A stretch of DNA of 64,000 bases from Trinickia caryophylli (GCF_034424545.1 NZ_CP139970.1:1798001-1862000), one strand, 5' to 3'. Counted from the first letter of the stretch, positions 43,385-53,221 are shown. A program made the numbers and translations. Notes: generated by a model not told the origin, from the sequence alone.

Positions 43385-44167
43385 ATGCCGTCCGTTACCG
43401 CCACGTTCCGCTTCTACGAGGAGCTCAACGACTTCCTGGCCCCGCCGCTGCGCCGGCGCGCGTTCGCGTGCGCCTGTGCGCGTACCGCGACCACCAAACA
43501 TATGATCGAAGCGCTAGGCGTGCCGCATACCGAGGTGGAACTGATTCTCGTGAACGGCGAATCGGCCGGCTTCGAGCGTGTGCTGCAGGATGGCGACCGG
43601 GTGTCCGTCTATCCCAAGTTCGAATCGCTCGACATCACGCCGCTCCTGCGCGTGCGCCCGCAGCCGCTGCGCACGATCCGTTTCGTCGCCGACGCCCATC
43701 TGGGAGGACTTGCCCAATTGCTCCGGCTCGCAGGCTTCGACACGCTTTACGACAATCATTTCGCTGACGACGAAATCGAAGCCATCGCCGCCGCCGAGGG
43801 CCGCATTGTGCTGTCGCGCGACCGCGAGCTGCTCAAACGCCGCACCATCACGCATGGCTGCTACGTGCGCGCACTGAAACCGCAGGCTCAGTTGCGCGAA
43901 CTCTACGACCGGCTCGATCTTGCCCGCAGCACGCGTGCATTCCGGCTCTGCCTTTTGTGCAACGCGCCGCTTCGCCGCATCGAGAAGCCGGAGGCGCACG
44001 GCCGTGTGCCCGACGGCGTGTACGAGCGGCAGGCCCGGTTCGTGACCTGCGACGTCTGCAAACGGATCTTCTGGGAAGGCTCCCACTGGCAGCGCATGCG
44101 CTCGCTGGTCGACTCGCTCGTAGGCGAGCTGGGCAATCGGGCCACCGGCGATACTTCGGACTGCTGA
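43385..44167 (+). CDS. Mut7-C RNase-domain protein with ubiquitin-like N-terminus
   Basis: A 260-residue protein with three parts. Residues about 1-90 form a ThiS/ubiquitin-like fold (FRFYEELNDFL, then ELILVNGESAGFERVLQDGD). Next is the Mut7-C domain, a PIN-type RNase fold (FVADAHLGGLAQLLRLAGFD, EGRIVLSRDRELLKRR) with acidic residues placed for metal. At the C-terminus a zinc ribbon has CLLCNAP and CDVCKRIFWEGSHWQRM. The family is widespread but poorly studied; a nuclease role in RNA processing or as a toxin relative is inferred. It is not next to a partner gene. Confidence 0.88.
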   Translation: MPSVTATFRFYEELNDFLAPPLRRRAFACACARTATTKHMIEALGVPHTEVELILVNGESAGFERVLQDGDRVSVYPKFESLDITPLLRVRPQPLRTIRFVADAHLGGLAQLLRLAGFDTLYDNHFADDEIEAIAAAEGRIVLSRDRELLKRRTITHGCYVRALKPQAQLRELYDRLDLARSTRAFRLCLLCNAPLRRIEKPEAHGRVPDGVYERQARFVTCDVCKRIFWEGSHWQRMRSLVDSLVGELGNRATGDTSDC

Positions 44168-44886
44168 GTATTGCGGCCCCGTGCGAGGGCCACCCTCGAT
44201 CGCCATTGCATCCGCGGCTGAAACCCTTAAGCCCAAAGCGGGGGTTTGGCGCCCAGCCAAGGCGGGCATCGTAAGGACGACGAACCATGGGCGATCGGCC
44301 GTCGTCGTTCTTCCCTTCTGGGTTTCCCCTTTGGGTTCGGACTGTGTGGCTCCGCCGCAACGCCACAATCGCGGCCAAGTGCCGACCGGCGCACGGTCGG
44401 CACGCAAAATGCACGCATGCGCGGCATTTCGTGTTGACTGTGTTTTCAACCGGCAACTAAAATGCATGTAATTTCACAGATGGGGGCATCCGCCTTGGAC
44501 AGTTGCAGTAGTCGACCTTCGAACTGTTTTTCCGCCTGACCGGCACGACTTGCGCTGATCCTTCCCATAGCCACCGTCCGTGCCGAAAGGCAGACGGTGC
44601 GCGTCGCGGTTTCATGCCGCAGCTTCTTCCCGTATTTCCTCGCGCATCGATTCGAATGGCCGCCACACGCCGCCGTGCGTAACCGCGTGCGTGCGATCCG
44701 CTCGAGACGCCAGACGCGCTCGATGCGTTCGCTCCGCCGCCGTGTCACGCCCGGCCCGGGTCGTGTGCGCGCCGGCGCGTTGCGAGCCTGGCTCGCACGC
44801 GTCACGCGCGCCCGCACGGTGTGGACGCAACCTGGACGAGCCGTGCCGTTTCGCTACACCTGCTTCACCGAAGGGGAAAAATAATC
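44168..44886 (+). other. Long non-coding leader before the NRAMP-like gene
   Basis: A 719-bp gap. It contains a perfect 9-bp hairpin (GTGCCGACC at 44379-44387 with GGTCGGCAC at 44395-44403, 7-base loop) without a T-run, and an AT-richer patch at 44430-44475. I looked for Mg or Mn riboswitch sequence features and could not identify any. Some stretches have open frames, but none with a signal, family or start site. Confidence 0.4.
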
Positions 44887-46548
44887 ATGTCCACACCCGC
44901 ACGCGTTTCTCCGCCACGCAGTGCCGTGCTCGACGAGGCGCACGTCGGCGACATCAAGGGCGCCTTCGGCACCATCGCGCATCACGACACCGCCCCGCGC
45001 CGCAGTTGGGGGGCACGCATTCGTACGCTCCTCGCGATCCTCGGACCGGGTCTCATCGTCATGGTGGGCGACAACGACGCGGGCGCGTTCGGCATCTACA
45101 CGCAAGCCGGCCAGAATTACGGCACCACGCTGCTCTGGACGCTCGCGCTGCTGATCCCCGTGCTCTACGTCAATCAGGAAATGGTCCTGCGCCTCGGCGC
45201 CGTGACCGGCGTCGGCCACGCGCGGCTCATCTTCGAACGCTTCGGCAAGTTCTGGGGGGCCTTCAGCGTCGTCGACCTCTTTTTGCTCAACGCGCTCACG
45301 ATCGTCACCGAATTCATCGGCATCACGTTCGCGCTCGATTTTCTCGGCGTGCCGAAGGTGGCCGGCGTAGGCATGGCAGCGGTTCTGACGATGGCCGCCG
45401 TCAGCACCGGGGACTTCCGCCGCTTCGAGCGCTTCGCCATCGCCCTGTGCGTGGCGAGCCTGATACTCGTGCCAGTGCTGGTGTCGGTTCACCCGCCGCT
45501 TGGCGTCATCGCGCGCGACTTCGCCGTGCCGCACTGGCCGGCGCATGCGAAGCTCGCCGACGTCATGTTGCTCGTGATCGCGATCGTCGGTACGACCGTG
45601 GCGCCCTGGCAGCTCTTCTTCCAGCAGAGCTACATCATCGACAAGCGCATCACTCCGCGCTTCATGAAGTACGAAAAAATCGACCTCTGGATCGGGATCG
45701 TGTTCGTGCTCGTCGGCGCCATCGCCATGATGGCCTTCACGGCCGCGCTGTTCTCGGGCCGCCCCGAAGCGGGCCAGTTCACCGATGCGCGCGGCGTGAT
45801 CGCGGGGCTTCACCAGTACGTGGGACGCGTGCCGGCCACGATCTTCGCCGTCGCGCTGCTCGACGCCTCGATCATCGGCGCGGCCGCCGTCTCGCTCTCA
45901 ACCGCCTACGCGATCGGCGACGTCTTTCGCATCCGCCATTCGCTGCATCGCGGCGTGGCCGATGCAAAGGGCTTTTATCTCGTCTATTTCGGCATCGTCG
46001 CGCTCGCGGCCGCGCTCGTGCTGATGCCCGGCACGCCGCTCGGCTTGCTGACCGAGGCCGTGCAGACGCTCGCCGGCGTGCTGCTGCCGAGTGCGACCGT
46101 GTTCCTGCTGATTCTCTGCAACGACCGCGCGGTGCTCGGCCCGTGGGTCAATTCGAGCAGGCTCAATCTCTTCACGGGCGCAGTCATCGCGGCACTCGTC
46201 GTGCTTTCGATCGTGCTGACGGCCGCAACCATGTACCCCGGCATCTCCGGTGAAGCGATCGTCTTCATCCTTGGCGCTGGCACCGCCGTCTTCGCACTCG
46301 GTTATCTGGCCCTGCAGTTCGTGCCGCATGCCCGCCGCGCCGCGGCCGCGCACGCCGTGGTGGACCATGCCGAAGCCACAGCCGAGACGGCCGTGCCTCG
46401 CGAGGAGTGGCGCATGCCGCCGCTCGAGACGCTGCCGCCGCCGCGGCTGAGCGCGTCCACGCGTGTCTGGATGGGCGCGCTGCGCGGCTACCTCGTGATC
46501 GCAGTGGTGCTCGTCGTCGTCAAAGTCGTACAGATGGCTCTGCACTGA
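44887..46548 (+). CDS. NRAMP-related divalent metal transporter, non-canonical binding motifs
   Basis: A 553-residue inner-membrane protein of the SLC11/NRAMP superfamily. The first helix reads GPGLIVMVGDNDAGAFGIYT: the metal-site DPGN of Mn/Fe transporters is DNDAG here (residues 62-66). In helix 6 the usual MPH is replaced by APW (VAPWQLFFQQS, 239-241). Loss of the thioether Met is a hallmark of NRAMP-related magnesium transporters, so Mg2+ or another hard ion is more likely than Mn2+. About 11 helices and a hydrophilic stretch before the last helix. GAAGGGG precedes the ATG. A canonical MntH is encoded at 55623. Confidence 0.85.
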   Translation: MSTPARVSPPRSAVLDEAHVGDIKGAFGTIAHHDTAPRRSWGARIRTLLAILGPGLIVMVGDNDAGAFGIYTQAGQNYGTTLLWTLALLIPVLYVNQEMVLRLGAVTGVGHARLIFERFGKFWGAFSVVDLFLLNALTIVTEFIGITFALDFLGVPKVAGVGMAAVLTMAAVSTGDFRRFERFAIALCVASLILVPVLVSVHPPLGVIARDFAVPHWPAHAKLADVMLLVIAIVGTTVAPWQLFFQQSYIIDKRITPRFMKYEKIDLWIGIVFVLVGAIAMMAFTAALFSGRPEAGQFTDARGVIAGLHQYVGRVPATIFAVALLDASIIGAAAVSLSTAYAIGDVFRIRHSLHRGVADAKGFYLVYFGIVALAAALVLMPGTPLGLLTEAVQTLAGVLLPSATVFLLILCNDRAVLGPWVNSSRLNLFTGAVIAALVVLSIVLTAATMYPGISGEAIVFILGAGTAVFALGYLALQFVPHARRAAAAHAVVDHAEATAETAVPREEWRMPPLETLPPPRLSASTRVWMGALRGYLVIAVVLVVVKVVQMALH

Positions 46549-46620
46549 CGTATCGGCCAGCGAACAACCACGCCGGGCGGAAGCGGACGAAGCGGCCGAA
46601 GCGGCGAACACCAAACGACC

Positions 46621-46655
46621 AAAGGGGCGGCCCGTTGCCGGGCTCGCCCCTTTTT
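46621..46655 (+). terminator. Rho-independent terminator of the NRAMP-like gene
   Basis: The stem AAAGGGGCG / CGCCCCTTT with a 15-base interior is followed by more T residues. Three 9-bp units (CGGAAGCGG, ACGAAGCGG, CCGAAGCGG) at 46578-46604 precede it. Confidence 0.85.
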
Positions 46656-46685
46656 ATATTCGCGCCCTCCGCGGTGTGATGGGAC

Positions 46686-48233
46686 TCAGGCCGGCACTGC
46701 CTCGCGCGCGAACCGGAACCGCGCCAGCGTGTGCTGCAGGCGACGGGCCTGTTCCGCGAGCGACTGTGCCGCCGCGGCCACTTCCTCGACGAGCGCCGCG
46801 TTGCGCTGCGTGGCGTGGTCCATCTGCGAAATGGCCGTGCCGACTTGGCCGATGCCGCGGCTTTGCTCGTCAGACGCCGATGCGATCTCGGCAATGAGCC
46901 CGCTCACGCGCACGACGTCCGCATGAATGCCCGCCATCGTGTCGCCCGTGGTGCGCACAATGTCCGCACCGGCACCCACGCGCGAAGCGGATTCGGCAAT
47001 CAGATCGCGAATTTCGCGCGCGGCGGTGGCCGAGCGCTGCGCAAGCGTGCGCACCTCGCCTGCGACCACGGCGAAGCCCCGCCCCTGCTCGCCCGCACGC
47101 GCCGCCTCGACAGCCGCGTTCAACGCGAGGATATTGGTCTGGAACGCAATGCCCTCGATGACGCTGATGATGCCTTCGACGTTGCGCGAGCTTTCGGTAA
47201 TCCCTTGCATCGTCACGACAACCTCTTCCACGGCGCTCGTTCCCGCACCAACGTCGCGCGACATCCGCTCCGCCATCTCGTTTGCGTGATGCGCATGGCC
47301 GGTGTTGTTGCTGACCGTGCTCGTGAGTTCCTCCATGCTCGCCGCGGTCTGCTCGAGTGCAGCTGCCTGTTCTTCGGTTCGCTGCGACAGGTCGAGATTA
47401 CCCGAGGCGATTTCCTGCGAAGCCGAGGTCACGGCAGCCGAGACGTTGGCGACTTCGCGCAGGACGTCGGCGAGATTTTGCGTCATGCGATTGAGCGCAT
47501 GCAGCAGATCGGCAATCTCGTCGCGCCCCTCGGCCGTAAGCTGCGTCGTGAGGTCCCCCGACGCGACGCGATTGGCGGCCGATACAGCGCGTGCCAGCGG
47601 CCCCGTGATGCGGCGCGTGACGGCCCATGCGAGTGCCGCACCGATTGCGGCGGCAAGCAACGTGGCGACGATCATGATCGTGCGCGAGAGCGACGCGAGA
47701 CGATCGTTCTCGTGCATCGTCTCGCCCGCGAGCTTCGCCTGGTACTGGCTCAGCGCACGCAGTTTGTCGGCGAATGCGTGCAGCTTGTCGTATGTATCGC
47801 CGTATGCGAGCTTTGCTGCCTCATCGCGCCGGCCCGCATCGACGAGGGCGATGATCTGCATCATCGATGCATCGTAGGCTCGGCCCGCTGCAGCCGCATC
47901 CGCAAGCGCGGCCTGGCCCGGTGCATCGAGCATGTAGGGCCCGAGCTTCTTCAATGCATCGTCGTACTCGATCTGATTGTCGCGCGAACGCTCGCGCGCC
48001 TCGCGCATGCGATCCGGGGACGGATCGGAGACGATCTGGAACACGCGTGCGATGCTGCCCCGCTCGTTGTCGATGGCTCGCGTGACCTCCTTGTCGGCAC
48101 GCCAGTCATGCGAAACGAGCCAATCCGTGCCGGCGGCCATGCGCGCCATGTTGACGACGGCAACAGCACACATCGCGAAGATCAAAAAGATTAGGACTGC
48201 GAAACTAATTGCGAGGCGATGCCCGATTTTCAC
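46686..48233 (-). CDS. Methyl-accepting chemotaxis protein
   Basis: A 515-residue chemoreceptor. Transmembrane helix 1 is at about 8-30; a periplasmic four-helix-bundle sensor ([20 protein letters not shown] onward) runs to about 185; helix 2 is at about 190-210; HAMP follows ([20 protein letters not shown]). The cytoplasmic signalling tip is perfectly recognisable ([40 protein letters not shown]). The ligand is unknown; it belongs to the Tsr/Tar-like class by layout. No che genes adjoin. It has no C-terminal methyltransferase-tethering pentapeptide that I can see. Confidence 0.93.
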   Translation of the reverse strand: MKIGHRLAISFAVLIFLIFAMCAVAVVNMARMAAGTDWLVSHDWRADKEVTRAIDNERGSIARVFQIVSDPSPDRMREARERSRDNQIEYDDALKKLGPYMLDAPGQAALADAAAAGRAYDASMMQIIALVDAGRRDEAAKLAYGDTYDKLHAFADKLRALSQYQAKLAGETMHENDRLASLSRTIMIVATLLAAAIGAALAWAVTRRITGPLARAVSAANRVASGDLTTQLTAEGRDEIADLLHALNRMTQNLADVLREVANVSAAVTSASQEIASGNLDLSQRTEEQAAALEQTAASMEELTSTVSNNTGHAHHANEMAERMSRDVGAGTSAVEEVVVTMQGITESSRNVEGIISVIEGIAFQTNILALNAAVEAARAGEQGRGFAVVAGEVRTLAQRSATAAREIRDLIAESASRVGAGADIVRTTGDTMAGIHADVVRVSGLIAEIASASDEQSRGIGQVGTAISQMDHATQRNAALVEEVAAAAQSLAEQARRLQHTLARFRFAREAVPA

Positions 48234-48339
48234 GGCGGCTCCGGTAAGAAATCACATGCGCCGCATCGGCGCACGTATCCCTTAACGGCAACCCGCCTTA
48301 TTTCTTTACGGCTCACTTACATGCGCGGCGGCGCGTACG

Positions 48340-49377
48340 TTATCGGCCGCGCGTCTCGTCTTCAGGGTCGTATCGCCCGAGCGAGGCCGCCGAATTGAGC
48401 CGGGCCCGCATCAGCAGCGCCTGCTGCGCCGCTTTCACGTTCCCGGGCTGACCACGCCATACTTTCAGCGGCGGCTCCTGCAGCGCGCGACCATACGAGA
48501 AGCTGAGCGGCCAGGGCCGCCTGCCTGTGCGATTGATCGCATCGAGATGCGCGGTGGCCTCTTCGGGTGTCTGGCCGCCCGACAGGAAGAAAATGCCGGC
48601 TACCCCAGGCGGCACGGTTCGACCGAGCACCGTGACCGTGCTCGCCGCCGCAGCCGTCACGCTCGCCTGCCGCGCATGCTCCTTGCCCGCCACCACCATG
48701 CTCGGCTTGAGCAGCATGTGCTCGAGCACGACCGCATGCCGATGCAGCGCGTGGAAGACTTCGTGCAGCACGGCTTCCGTCACTTGCGCGCAGCGCTCGA
48801 TCGAATGATCGCCGTCCATGAGCACCTCGGGCTCGACGATCGGCACGATGCCCGCTTCCTGGCAGATCGCCGCATATCGCGCGAGCCCCTCGGCGTTCGC
48901 CTCCATCGCCAGCCGGCTCGGCAAGGTATCGGAAACGTTGTACACGGCGCGCCACTTCGCGAAGCGTGCCCCCTGCTGTTTGTAGCGCTGCAGCCGCTCG
49001 CCCAGGCCGTCGAGCCCCTCCGTGATTTCATCGCCGCTCGCGTGCGCCAGCGCGATCTTGCCCTTGTCGACCTTGATGCCGGGCACGATGCCCTGGCGCG
49101 CGGCCAATTGCGGTAGCGGTTCGCCGTCGTCGGCGCACTGGCCGAGCGTTTCCTCATAGAGAATGATGCCGCTCACGAATTCTCCCAGGCCCGCCGTGCC
49201 GAGCAGCAGGGTGCGCCACGCGCGGCGGTTTTCCTCCGTCGACTCGACGCCAATCGTCTTGAACCGCTTGGCGATCGTGGGGCTGCTCTCGTCGGCGGCC
49301 AGCAGTCCCTTGCCAGGCTGCGCGATTGCGTCGATCGTTGCCTGCAATTCGCTGAATTCGCTGCTTTGCGTATTCAT
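48340..49377 (-). CDS. Class I fructose-bisphosphate aldolase
   Basis: A 345-residue aldolase of the Schiff-base (eukaryotic-like) class. The signature N-terminal part is AIAQPGKGLLAADESSPTIA, with FAKWRAVYNV carrying the active-site Lys and EHMLLKPSMVVAGKEH the Schiff-base Lys. It cleaves fructose-1,6-bisphosphate reversibly without metal. Most proteobacteria rely on the metal-dependent class II enzyme, so this is probably an additional or gluconeogenic isozyme; no class II gene is in the window. Single gene. Confidence 0.93.
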   Translation of the reverse strand: MNTQSSEFSELQATIDAIAQPGKGLLAADESSPTIAKRFKTIGVESTEENRRAWRTLLLGTAGLGEFVSGIILYEETLGQCADDGEPLPQLAARQGIVPGIKVDKGKIALAHASGDEITEGLDGLGERLQRYKQQGARFAKWRAVYNVSDTLPSRLAMEANAEGLARYAAICQEAGIVPIVEPEVLMDGDHSIERCAQVTEAVLHEVFHALHRHAVVLEHMLLKPSMVVAGKEHARQASVTAAAASTVTVLGRTVPPGVAGIFFLSGGQTPEEATAHLDAINRTGRRPWPLSFSYGRALQEPPLKVWRGQPGNVKAAQQALLMRARLNSAASLGRYDPEDETRGR

Positions 49378-49623
49378 CGTCAGATCCCTCCGCGATGGGC
49401 CGCGCCAATGGCGCTACAAGCTACTGCGCAGTAGTGTGCGCGGACCCGATGCATTGCGCCAGCCCGTCTGCGCGAGCAAAAGCGGTGCCTGACACATAGC
49501 GGCTGAAATCGGCAGGCGGTACCTGGGCCCGCGGGTCGCCTGAGCCGCCCGAGCTACCCGGGCTCGCTACAGAGCGGAACAGTCACGACGGCCCGCGTCT
49601 CCGATAGGGTACATACCGCCGCT

Positions 49624-52600
49624 TCAGCTCGAAGCGCCATCGGATACGGCCGGCCCTGCCACAGCGCCGATACGGCGGCGCAGCGCCGCCAGCCGGCCAG
49701 CGATTGCCGCCACCCCGCGGGTGGCGAGTTCGTCGCGCAAACCGTCGCAGCGCATCGCGACGTCGTGCTCGCCAAGAGCCAGCAAAGCGCCTTTGACCCG
49801 GTGCAGCGTCTGCAGCAGCGCCTCGCGATCGGATGCCTGAATGGCCGCCGCGAGCCTCGCATCGTCGTCCTTCCAGGTGGCCGCAAACACATTGCGCAGC
49901 GCGGCGGAAAACGCGACAGCACTGCCGATGGCCCCGGTGGTTGCCCCGCTGCCGGCGAACGCATCGCCGAGCACGCCCTCGAGCGCCGCGCGCAAGCACT
50001 CCAGCGTAAGCGGCTTGTGCACGAGACGCGCAAAACCCTCGTGCTCGGCCAGCGCCGGATCGTAGGGCGCGGCGGTATGCGCAATGACGGGCATCGTCAT
50101 TCCCTTGCCCCGCAGCGCCGCGAGCAATTCGCGCCCCCCCATCGTCGGCATGCAGAGATCGGCGAGGACGAGATCGTAGGCCTGCCGCAGGCAACGCGCC
50201 AACGCCTCCTCGCCATCGCCCGCGAGGTCGATGTAACGATATCCGAGCACCTCGAGCTGGTGAGCAAGCAGCGTGCGGCTGACCGGATCGTCTTCGACGA
50301 CGAGAATCCGCGCCGCGCAGTGTACCGTGCGCGCAGGCGCCGGATGCGCATAGTCCGGCGGCGCCGGCACCTGCCCCTGGCCAGCCTGCCTGCCGCATGC
50401 CGCAAGCGCGAGCCGCAGCTTGGCTGCGGACAGCGCCGTGACATGCAATGCCTCGAAGCGCCGCTGAGGATGCAGCGGTCCACGCTCGGACACGACGACG
50501 ATATCGAGATAAGCGGCACGCAGGTTGCGCCATGCGGCCGGCAGGACATCGGCGTGCACACCTAGTATGAGGACCGAGCGAGCGCAGCCGGGCGCGACGG
50601 CTTCGGCGAAGCCGGCCTCGACCACGCGCACGGCGGGCTCGAAGCGCTGGCGCAGCTGCGCGACGAGGTTCGCCTGCCACGCGGCGCTCTCGCAGGCCAC
50701 GACGAGCGCATCGAAAGCCGGCGGCTCGACAGGCGGGAGCGGCATGGCGGATTCGGGAGCCGGTTCCCGCGGCAATTCGAGCCGGACCGTAAAGATCGCG
50801 CCCCGGCCCTCGGCGCTGTTCACCTCGATGCGCCCGCCCATCAGCTCGACGAGCCGGCGGCACAGTGAAAGCCCGAGGCCGGTGCCGCCGAAGCGCTGGC
50901 CGATCGAACCGTCGGCCTGGGTGAAGGGCTCGAAGATGCGGGCCTGCTGGCTCGATGCGATGCCGATGCCCGAATCGGCCACGGAGACGACGATCGACTC
51001 ACGCCCGTCCGCTCCCGCCGCCACGCTCGCGCGCAGTGTGATCGCGCCGTGCTGCGTGAACTTGCAGGCGTTGCCGAGCAGGTTCGTGACGACCTGCGTC
51101 ACGCGGCGCCCGTCGCCGTGCCAGGTGCCGGCCACTGCCGGCTCGACGAGGCACGAAAAGCGCAGCCCCTTGGCCGCGATCGCCGGCGCAAAGGTCTGTG
51201 CGCATCGCTCGATGAGCTCGTCGACGCGAAACGGTTCGACATGCAGATGCAGTTGCCGCGCTTCGGCCTTGGAGACATCGAGCACATCGTCGACGAGCGC
51301 GAGCAGCGCATCGAACGCGCGCCGCACCGACCCCACGCGGGCGGCCTGCGACGGCGCAAGGCGCTCCAACGACAGCAGCTCGAGATTGCCAAGCGCGCCG
51401 TAAAGCGGTGTGCGGATCTCGTGGCTGATCGTCGCCACAAGCATCGATTTCGCGCGGCTGGCTTCGTCCGACGCGTGCCGCGCGCGGCGCAACAGGCGCA
51501 CCGTCTCTTTCTGACGGCTGATGTCGGTCAAGCTGCAAAGCACGACTTCCTGCTCGCGGTAGCGCGCTCGCGCGAGCGCCACCGACAGCTCGCGGCGTCG
51601 CCCGTCCGCCGCGGCCACCGTTACTTCGACCGTACGCACGGCGTCGCCCGGGGCCGGCCACGCGTGACGCCGCATCTGCCGGCGCGCGGCGCGGCGCCGG
51701 CGTGGCGGCCCTTCGACCAGGCGCCGGTAAAAGCCCGCTTCGTCGCCCGATCCGGCGAGCAGCGCCCGCGCGATGCCGTTTTGCATGACGATGCGCTGCG
51801 TCGACGGGTCGAACACCGTCAGCCCCACGGGTGCCGTTGCAAGTACGGTGCGGCTGAACGCTTCGCTTTCGAAGACGCGCCGCGCGCGCACTCGCAGCGG
51901 TGCGAGCACGAGCCGGTCGATCAGCACGATGAAGGCCCATTGCACGGCCAACACGAGCGAGGTGAGGGCCACGGTCCAGCAGACGGGGCCACTCAGGTTC
52001 GCCAGGATCGTGCGCCAGTCGAAGGCGGAAACCGCGATCCACTGCGGCCCCGCGATCCGCTGCACGAGGAAGAAATCCCCGCGCCGCCGCACGAACCGCA
52101 CCCGTTCGTCGGCCATATCGAAAACGGAAGGCGTTTCGAAGAGCGCCGACACCCAGCGCCGCTTGCGCGGATTCGACTCGTCGAGCCCCAGCAGATGCCG
52201 GCGATCGCGCGACACCATGAAGAAGTCGGGATCGTGCACCGCCGGCTGGAAGAGCCGGGGAATCTGCGTGGCCGGCACCGTCACGACGAGCACGGCGATG
52301 CGCGCATTGTCGCGGTAGATCGGCGCCGCGTAGTGTTTGACCAGCGTGCCGTACATCGGCGAATCGTAAAGCGCGACCCAGAACACGCGGTCGCGCCGCA
52401 GGTCGGCTTCCGAGTGCTTGCGCAGCTCGGCATCCACGCTCGCGACGTAATGCGCGATCGTGGGCTCTATGCCGCCCGCGCAGGCGTCGGCTGTCCTTGC
52501 CGCGCCGAGCGGTGGCCAGGCGGCAAGGAAGCGCTTGTCTTCCGTGTAGAGAAAGCCGCCGATATCTTCGGTTGCGCGGCGCTGGCGCAGCAGCGAGCCC

Positions 52601-53082
52601 GGCGAGATCTCGCGCACGAGCCTCAGCAGCATGGCCAGACGGTCGCTGTCGCCGTCACCCGTGAGCGTGGAAAAGAGTGTGAACGGCGCCGCGCCCACGT
52701 CCTCCTCGGTGACGACGACGCCGTTCGTGCGCTCGAGCAGCCGCCGATAACGCTCGGTGGGAACGGCATCGCGCTCGTGGACGTGCGCGAGCGCTTCGTA
52801 GGTTTCGACCATGTGACGCAGGCGCGCCTGATTGCGCTCGACCGACGCGTTGACGAAATCGCGTTGTGCGAGAAATTCGGCGCGCCAATCGTCGATGCAG
52901 CGCTCGAAGCGGTGCGCAATGCCGATCGAGGCAACGGCCAGCGCCAGAATCGTCATGACGACACCGCCGCCGAAAAGCAGCATGCGGTCGTAGCGGCCAG
53001 GCAGCGTGGCGCCGCGGCATAGCGAGCGGCATAGCCGCAGGCGCCGGGCCATGAGCCTGCGCCGCACGCGGTTTCGAGTCAT
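49624..53082 (-). CDS. Hybrid sensor histidine kinase with receiver and HPt domains
   Basis: A 1152-residue inner-membrane kinase. An Arg-rich N-terminus is followed by helix 1 (about 37-57), a large periplasmic sensor region (to about 365), helix 2 (WTVALTSLVLAVQWAFIVLI), a PAS domain (TVLATAPVGLTVFDPSTQRI), the dimerisation domain with phospho-acceptor His554 (ATISHEIRTPLYGALGNLEL), an ATPase domain (NLLGNACKFTQHG, DSGIGI, GGTGLGLSLCRRLVELMGG), a partial receiver-like segment (about 775-880), a full receiver with Asp975 (LVLADLCMPTMGG) and a C-terminal HPt domain with His1094 (LHRVKGALLAL). This is a complete phosphorelay like RcsC/BvgS systems. No response regulator with an output domain adjoins. 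Confidence 0.92.
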   Translation of the reverse strand: MTRNRVRRRLMARRLRLCRSLCRGATLPGRYDRMLLFGGGVVMTILALAVASIGIAHRFERCIDDWRAEFLAQRDFVNASVERNQARLRHMVETYEALAHVHERDAVPTERYRRLLERTNGVVVTEEDVGAAPFTLFSTLTGDGDSDRLAMLLRLVREISPGSLLRQRRATEDIGGFLYTEDKRFLAAWPPLGAARTADACAGGIEPTIAHYVASVDAELRKHSEADLRRDRVFWVALYDSPMYGTLVKHYAAPIYRDNARIAVLVVTVPATQIPRLFQPAVHDPDFFMVSRDRRHLLGLDESNPRKRRWVSALFETPSVFDMADERVRFVRRRGDFFLVQRIAGPQWIAVSAFDWRTILANLSGPVCWTVALTSLVLAVQWAFIVLIDRLVLAPLRVRARRVFESEAFSRTVLATAPVGLTVFDPSTQRIVMQNGIARALLAGSGDEAGFYRRLVEGPPRRRRAARRQMRRHAWPAPGDAVRTVEVTVAAADGRRRELSVALARARYREQEVVLCSLTDISRQKETVRLLRRARHASDEASRAKSMLVATISHEIRTPLYGALGNLELLSLERLAPSQAARVGSVRRAFDALLALVDDVLDVSKAEARQLHLHVEPFRVDELIERCAQTFAPAIAAKGLRFSCLVEPAVAGTWHGDGRRVTQVVTNLLGNACKFTQHGAITLRASVAAGADGRESIVVSVADSGIGIASSQQARIFEPFTQADGSIGQRFGGTGLGLSLCRRLVELMGGRIEVNSAEGRGAIFTVRLELPREPAPESAMPLPPVEPPAFDALVVACESAAWQANLVAQLRQRFEPAVRVVEAGFAEAVAPGCARSVLILGVHADVLPAAWRNLRAAYLDIVVVSERGPLHPQRRFEALHVTALSAAKLRLALAACGRQAGQGQVPAPPDYAHPAPARTVHCAARILVVEDDPVSRTLLAHQLEVLGYRYIDLAGDGEEALARCLRQAYDLVLADLCMPTMGGRELLAALRGKGMTMPVIAHTAAPYDPALAEHEGFARLVHKPLTLECLRAALEGVLGDAFAGSGATTGAIGSAVAFSAALRNVFAATWKDDDARLAAAIQASDREALLQTLHRVKGALLALGEHDVAMRCDGLRDELATRGVAAIAGRLAALRRRIGAVAGPAVSDGASS

Positions 53083-53221
53083 CGGGCGACGTCCTCGCGG
53101 CGCGTCGCGCGCCGCTTTCGCTACGTAAAGGCGCTTACGCTAGCGAAAGAGGCCGGCCGCGGCGCATGCCGCGAAAAAGTTCGGACGATTCGCCCAATAC
53201 CGGGATGCGCTCGGCTCCGGT

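Noticed and set aside
44168..44886. Mn (yybP-ykoY) or Mg (M-box) riboswitch
   Set aside because: I could not find the conserved sequence blocks by eye; left as an unexplained leader.
51049..53022. 657-codon plus-strand frame opposite the hybrid kinase
   Set aside because: Shadow of the kinase gene, which has all phosphorelay motifs.
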